Notes under the pieces: model-generated
Databases searched by the model: none
What the model was told of the DNA's origin: nothing
Seen by the model: the letters and a program-made list of their open reading frames with translations, nothing else
Assembly (NCBI GenBank): GCA_963693305.1
Contig: OY855910.1
Coordinates: forward strand, 24,494,528-24,558,527
Direction of reading: 5' to 3'
DNA from: Meandrina meandrites
Taxonomy: Eukaryota > Cnidaria > Anthozoa > Scleractinia > Meandrinidae
Length of the DNA stretch: 64,000 bases
In this document: in pieces, positions 46,801-64,000 of the stretch
Position numbering within the stretch: position 1 is the first letter of the stretch
Layout: every line of letters starts with the position of its first letter
Translations under genes and position numbers: made by a program

Positions 46801-49036
46801 CCTGCTAAACTTTTGATATCACTAGGTGTAAGATAAACTAAAAATATATCTTTTCGCAAATTTCCAGCTTGGTTGTGCCCTTTGTTTTAAAAACAGAGCA
46901 TTTTGAATATTCGAGTTCTCCGCCGTATGTGATATCAAGTTGAGTGCCGTGACAAAGTTGTTTTGATTCAAAAAAGGCCTTTCCTTTCCATTTTTGCATA
47001 TCGAACATTCCCAATGTACTAAGTGCTGTTTATGTGAAAGTGTAATAGATCATGAGCCAAAAGTAGTCGCTATTAATAGGAAAATTAAGTTCCAGATGGT
47101 TTCTCTGACTCACGGCGGCCATGTTTGTGCCCCTCGGAAGGACACAAATAAAAAAATTTTTTTTTTTTGGCGTCTCCATACTGAGCTTTATAAATCTGCG
47201 TGGAAAGTTTTGGCAAATAACTCGAAAACGGTGCACCGCACAGATCTGAGATTTGGACAAATCGTTTATCTATTTATCTTCTATAATATCTGAAATTCAT
47301 AGCTTCTGTCGTTGAATGGTTTCGATTTTATTTTTTTATTGCGTGACAGTGAAAACCACCAATAGCTAGCTGGGGACACTGTAAATGTGAGGAAGCAAAT
47401 ATTATAAATCAAACAGAAACTTGTTAAAAATCCCAACTGGCAGGAGACTAACCAGACCGCTATTTACAAGGCATGGAGGAGTTGAATTCGGGACCACCGA
47501 ACACAAATCCATCCAGTGGCAGGGGGGAGGATTTGAACCCTTGAAAGAGGTGGGGAGACAGTCACCTCTTGTGTTCCCCCAATCTGCGTTTCTTGATAAG
47601 TAATAGTGTGATTGGCTCGAGTGGAGTACAATTCGGGGAAGAATCAGGCAAGTAATTTCAAAATCAGCCAAGCATGCAGCACAGGGCTGATTTGAAATTA
47701 CGAGAATGATTACTCTGAGTTGTAAGACACAAGGTCAAATTACCAATTGTTTTGAAAATAGCCTGCGAGCAGGCTCTCCGCACGAAAAAAATAAAAAAGT
47801 GGAGGTACGTTTTTCTCTCAAAATTCAGTAAGGGAGTGCAGGGTGAGGGTTTATGTAGCAAGTTCTTTATTTCTTGACTTAAATTATTGGGAGGAATGCT
47901 TGAACAGTTTTGAGTACACATAACCTTTCCAGGTTACAATATGTTGCAATCTTGTATAGGTCTACAGAATTTCTGTATTTATTTGCAGCACAGTATTGTT
48001 AGCTGACCTAACAGATGAAGAAGAAAACCTAGTAACAGGAGCTGTCACAGTGGTCATAACAGATGATGACAAGATTGCTGCTGTTCATAAGCCAGGTAGC
48101 ATGCTCTACGTTTATAGGCCTGCACTGCATGCAGAGAGCTATGAAGCTATAGCCTTCTGCATGCATGAAGGGCACCTAATGCTAGGCAAGTAATGCTACT
48201 GGTAATTTTTCTAAAAAGTCTGCATCTGAGCCTAGTGGCTCAGCAGGTCAGAACTTATCCTGGTTTCTGTAGCGTTAGGCAACTACGAGTATTTCTACTC
48301 CCTGTGGATGGGATGCTAGTCCATCACAGGGTCACCCCAAGCATTAAAGGAGCAATGTCACAATGTCTTAAGTCATTTTTTCAATTTCTTTGAAATTGAA
48401 GGAAACCTCAGAATAATAGTTTTCTAACATAGAATTAAACACCAACGGAATAATAAAAAAGCAAAAATAACCAAGGATGGTTTTGACTGATGAAGATTAA
48501 GACCGATTACTACCTACCAACAAACTTGAAAAAAATTGCCAATTTTTTCAAGATTCATTGTCCGTGACGTAGCTCCTTTAAGGTCGCTGGTAACCATTTA
48601 TACACCTGGGCCTGGTTGTTCAAAGGCTGGATAATGCTATCCACTGGATAAACCACTATCCAGTGGATAAGTATCAACAAAACAAACTACGCTATCCACA
48701 TCAGTGATTTATCCAGTGGATAGCATTATCCACCCTTTGAACAACCAAGGTCTGGGTGGAGAGAGGCACTGCGAGAGTAAAGTGTCTTGCCCAAGAACAC
48801 AACATAGTGCCCCAGCCAGGACTCGAGCCAGAACAACTAGATCTAGAGTGGATTGTGTTGACCATTTATAGGCCACTGTTCCTTCCACAGTTTTTCTTAA
48901 TATTCTCCTTTTCTCTCTCAAAGGAGGATCTCCCTTATCAGATGACAAACTACAGGATTGCTTTAAGAAGGCAGTGAGAAGAGGAAAGGAAGTCAGAGAT
49001 CTGATACACACAGCATGTGTTGATATTGACAGATGA
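40897..49036 (+). CDS. EXOSC8: EXOSC8 (Rrp43/OIP2), RNA exosome ring subunit, complete
   Basis: Eleven exons: 40897-40913, 41003-41039, 41161-41224, 41318-41391, 44300-44345, 44547-44652, 45060-45105, 45667-45763, 46388-46508, 47989-48095 and 48924-49036. They sum to 828 nt, 275 aa; human EXOSC8 is 276. Landmarks are [112 protein letters not shown] and [20 protein letters not shown]. It is an RNase PH-fold protein. In animals this subunit is catalytically inactive and helps form the six-membered ring that channels RNA to DIS3 and EXOSC10, in nucleus and cytoplasm. The first exon encodes only 5 residues and two bases. Introns carry SINEs and MITEs. It converges on SUPT20H, with 715 bp between stop codons. 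Confidence 0.96.
41823..41961. mobile_element. TIR element, CAAAAATATGTACGGATATT ends
   Basis: The left arm CAAAAATATGTACGGATATT plus TGTCC is inverted exactly at the right (GGACA plus AATATCCGTACATATTTTTG). Inner GGACATTATTTGTT and AACAGATAATGTCC, then ACAGTTTTCC and GGAAAACTGT, extend the pairing. About 139 bp, in EXOSC8 intron 4. Confidence 0.85.
42007..42084 (-). repeat. Fragment related to the 4034-4237 MITE
   Basis: The reverse complement contains GGGAAATTCCAGTTTAGCTT and CATACTTTCC, matching GGAAATTCCAATTAAGCTTC with CATACATTTCC in the element at 4034-4237, together with the same CCCCACCCC runs. Confidence 0.55.
42251..42525 (-). mobile_element. tRNA-derived SINE, best-preserved copy, 15-bp TSD
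   Basis: On the minus strand it begins GGGAGGCGCGGTGGCCTAAT, with an A-box-like TGGCCTAATGG and a perfect B box GGTTCGAGCCC, so it has a tRNA-derived head with internal pol III promoter. The body carries the core common to the family, and the tail is GCAGACTTTACC. GTCAGACACTACAGG is duplicated exactly at 42236-42250 and 42526-42540, the mark of target-primed retroposition. It needs a LINE in trans; none is visible here. Confidence 0.93.
42553..42720. mobile_element. Short relative of the 15911-16326 TIR element
   Basis: GATGGTTTTCGCTGAACAAT and GAGCAATAAAGGCAAAT at the left, inverted as TTTTTGCACTTATTGCTCAA at the right. Shared inner ACCAAAAAGAACTT and GCATGGTAACAG. It is placed right after the SINE's target duplication. 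Confidence 0.68.
42776..43262. mobile_element. 487-bp TIR element with repeated ATCACG motifs and 6-bp TSD
   Basis: The ends GAGGGTCCCCTATAC and TATAGGGGACCCTC are inverted, and ATTCTT is duplicated at 42770-42775 and 43263-43268. The interior contains many ATCACG/TTCACG units on one strand, an unusual array-like body. Non-coding, in EXOSC8 intron 4. Confidence 0.78.
45238..45505 (-). mobile_element. tRNA-derived SINE copy in an EXOSC8 intron
   Basis: Contains CCTAGTGGCCCATCAGGCCA, GAGTATTTCTACTCCCCCCT and ATTTATACACCTGGGTGGAG; the head survives as ACTAACCACTAGGCCACTGC. The B box region is deleted. Confidence 0.78.
47421..47640 (-). repeat. Possible second SINE-like repeat with perfect B box
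   Basis: The minus strand carries GGGTTCAAATCC (a B-box consensus) near 47535, followed by CCACTGGATGGATTTGTGTT, CGGTGGTCCCGAATTCAACT and ending GCCAGTTGGGATTTTTAACA. No A box was recognised, so pol III origin is tentative. It looks like a dispersed repeat rather than unique intron sequence. Confidence 0.4.
47759..47790. repeat. Single terminus of the GCCTGCGAGCAGG MITE family
   Basis: TAGCCTGCGAGCAGGCTCTC followed by CGCACG matches the left ends at 40218 and 32606. No right terminus was found nearby, so this is a truncated copy. Confidence 0.6.
48348..48577. mobile_element. TTAA-specific MITE nested in the SINE (piggyBac-like)
   Basis: The ends are AGGAGCAATGTCAC and GTGACGTAGCTCCT, with TTAA at both borders (48344-48347 and 48578-48581). 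The SINE's intact sequence at this point, GCATTAAATTCGCTGG in other copies, shows the single TTAA that was targeted. 230 bp, no coding region. Confidence 0.85.
48611..48750. mobile_element. Palindromic CCTGGTTGTTCAAAG MITE, copy 2, nested in the SINE
   Basis: CCTGGTTGTTCAAAGGCTGG and CACCCTTTGAACAACCAAGG are the inverted ends. The SINE's ACACCTGGGTGGAG is broken into CACCTGGG and TCTGGGTGGAG, so CTGGG is repeated at the borders. Confidence 0.87.
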
Positions 49037-49751
49037 TTACTGTCAGTAGGAATTTATGTAAAGAAAAATAAGTATTCTGCGAATTCATCTCAATGATTGC
49101 AATCATGGTCTTTTGACAAGGGGCACTTGCTCACTTTTGGAAGATGTGTTACATTCCTGCTGTTTACAAATCAGACAAATGTGGAACCTAACAAAGTCCT
49201 CAAATTGGAAATAGGGGCCGTCTGGCCTGCACATTATTCCAACTACCCTTGCCAGTTTGCAGTTTCATGACCCAAAACAGGAAAGGTAATTTCCCACCCA
49301 ATGACAAGTACAACATCGGGGTTTGCAAAAGTGGTGTAGCTATCAACAACAGTAGACCAATTTTCTTTGCGACACTGCAATGGCCAATAACAGGTGACCC
49401 ATGAGGTGAACAAAAATTTACAACAGCTTAATTAATGAGGCACAAAGTGATGAAAACAGCTCTAAATCAGTAACTACTACAAGACATGTATACATTCTGT
49501 TTCTTTTTATTCACTTTGAATATTTTACATCTCTTGTTAACAAGAAAGAAGTGATTCCTGCTAACAAATAAATACAATAATATGATAGATTTTGACATGG
49601 TAAAATGTTTTAACTACCTAGGAAATTACATGGAAGCTGATGACAAAGTTATACCTTGGAATGTGTATTTTTAGTACCAACAAATAAAAAATAATCATAT
49701 TATATTTTGTACACACTTAGCTATAATAACAATATTATTAATATTCTAATG
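49037..49751. other. Convergent 3' region between EXOSC8 and SUPT20H
   Basis: The two stop codons are 715 bp apart. Plus-strand AATAAA candidates for EXOSC8 occur near 49567 and 49685. A minus-strand AATAAA (seen as TTTATT at 49506-49511) could serve SUPT20H. Since the plus-strand signals lie beyond the minus-strand one, the two 3' UTRs may overlap. No repeat or other gene was seen. Confidence 0.55.
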
Positions 49752-63036
<13,285 letters not shown>

Positions 63037-64000
63037 CTATTTATAAACAATCATAGTAACAATGTCACTCTTTACAAGTGTTACATATTTCTAAAACGGG
63101 AACAAAGCAACTCAGTACAGTGTACATGTATAAAGGGTTATAGGTTGTACACATTTACATACTCTTTGTTTTAAAAAGATAAGTTTATCTTAAGGTATCA
63201 GATGCTCTTTTTTCACGAAAAAATGCTATTTTTTATTTTCGCATAATATGAAAGTTCATACGAATGTGCAACATAATCCATTGTAAAAAATATGTTTTTA
63301 TCGTTTTGTGTTGCTTTTTTTCGTAAAAATGTAGAACTGCATTGTTATTCGTTTGTCATCAAGGTGATTGATGCATGTCATCAATTGACCGGCACGCGAT
63401 ATCGAACGCGTGAGTCGAATCATTTTCGATCGAACAGGAACGCGCTGCGGTAGATATTATCTTCGCTTTAGGTTATGTTATATGTAAATGTAAGTGGTCG
63501 TATATGTAAATAGGTGTCAGGAAAGGCGAAAAGCGTTAACAGAACCCTTCGCTCCGTCGAAAAGCGGAGGGTGAATATGTTTGTAATAAACAATAACCAT
63601 CTTCAAAGAATTACATTTTTAAAGCTGTTGTTGATTTCATATCATGCACGTTCAACAAGTAATACATGAAAATGTACGATCTTTCCAAGAAGAATTAACA
63701 CTGAGATAAAAGAATTTCATTTCTTCAAGAAGCAAGTCTCGAGGAGGAACGACATTGTTATTGTCCGCATAAATAACCGGGTTATTATCAGTACGTGTTG
63801 TTTCAACTTTTAGAGTGCGCCCGGAGCCGGTGTTGTATCGAATTTCGTGGCTTCCAGTAGACTTGCACAACAAATATGAAAAGACAACGGTTTCGCTGAC
63901 AGATTTGCCTAATTAAACAGACACCTCGCTGCAGGGAGCCCAAAAACTTTAGGCGCAGTTTTCTCGGCAATAAAATTTTGCGATTTACGGCATATTCTCG
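63037..64000. other. Right edge, no gene recognised
   Basis: Expected to hold SUPT20H intron sequence or further 5' exons. No segment matching the N-terminal SPT20 region was recognised on the minus strand. The 73-codon minus-strand frame at 63652-63873 has no known domain, no recognised splice context and no link to SUPT20H. Confidence 0.4.

Larger units (their letters stand above)
48217..48889 (-). mobile_element. tRNA-derived SINE carrying two nested MITEs, last EXOSC8 intron
   Basis: SINE segments 48217-48347, 48578-48610 and 48751-48889 are in order. They contain GAGCCTAGTGGCTCAGCAGG and GGATGGGATGCTAGTCCATC, then CATTTATACACCTGGG, then TCTGGGTGGAGAGAGGCACT and GTGTCTTGCCCAAGAACACA. Two unrelated MITEs (48348-48577 and 48611-48750) separate them. 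Confidence 0.88.

Noticed and set aside
63652..63873. 73-codon minus-strand frame considered as a 5' exon of SUPT20H
   Set aside because: Its sequence does not resemble the SPT20 N-terminus and no clear splice donor in phase with 63036 was found.

Overview
This is a eukaryotic, AT-rich, intron-rich and repeat-dense window. The Smad paralogues, intron structure and repeats point to a cnidarian, most probably a stony coral. That assignment is an inference from gene content; no marker gene fixes the species. Nothing prokaryotic (operon, CRISPR, phage) is present.

Five protein-coding genes can be assembled exon by exon with consistent splice phases. (1) ALG5, dolichyl-phosphate beta-glucosyltransferase, + strand, 2208-8496; its 5' exons lie outside the window. 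(2) A BMP-type receptor Smad (Smad1/5/9 class, here 'a'), + strand, 11926-17109, complete in four coding exons and ending in the canonical SSVS tail. (3) A second Smad1/5 ('b'), + strand, 22653-37222. It has the same four-exon plan (first three exons 403, 168 and 111 nt in both), a 12.3-kb first intron full of transposons, and a changed C-terminus, TSHSV. (4) EXOSC8/Rrp43 exosome ring subunit, + strand, 40897-49036, complete, 11 exons, 275 aa. (5) SUPT20H/SPT20 of the SAGA complex, - strand, 63036 to 49752, 13 exons, with the N-terminus beyond the right edge. EXOSC8 and SUPT20H converge tail to tail.

The standout result is the gene order. In human 13q13 (recalled from established knowledge) SMAD9, ALG5, EXOSC8 and SUPT20H are neighbours. 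Inverting the ALG5-Smad-Smad segment here gives the human order and orientation, so this looks like a conserved cnidarian-bilaterian microsyntenic block. The members have no obvious shared pathway (N-glycosylation, BMP signalling, RNA decay, SAGA transcription).

Most of the rest is repeats. There are eight copies of one tRNA-derived SINE, one with a 15-bp target duplication. There are many short inverted-repeat elements, including three of one family with 8-bp target duplications, and a SINE carrying two other elements nested inside it. A 10.1-kb candidate composite transposon fills most of intron 1 of Smad1/5b and includes a pogo/Tigger-like transposase tail fused to a GAA microsatellite. 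SUPT20H introns hold a 605-bp foldback and a perfect 74-bp-arm hairpin whose loop is tRNA-like. A decayed duplicate of Smad1/5a exon 2 sits in the intron after its exon 3.
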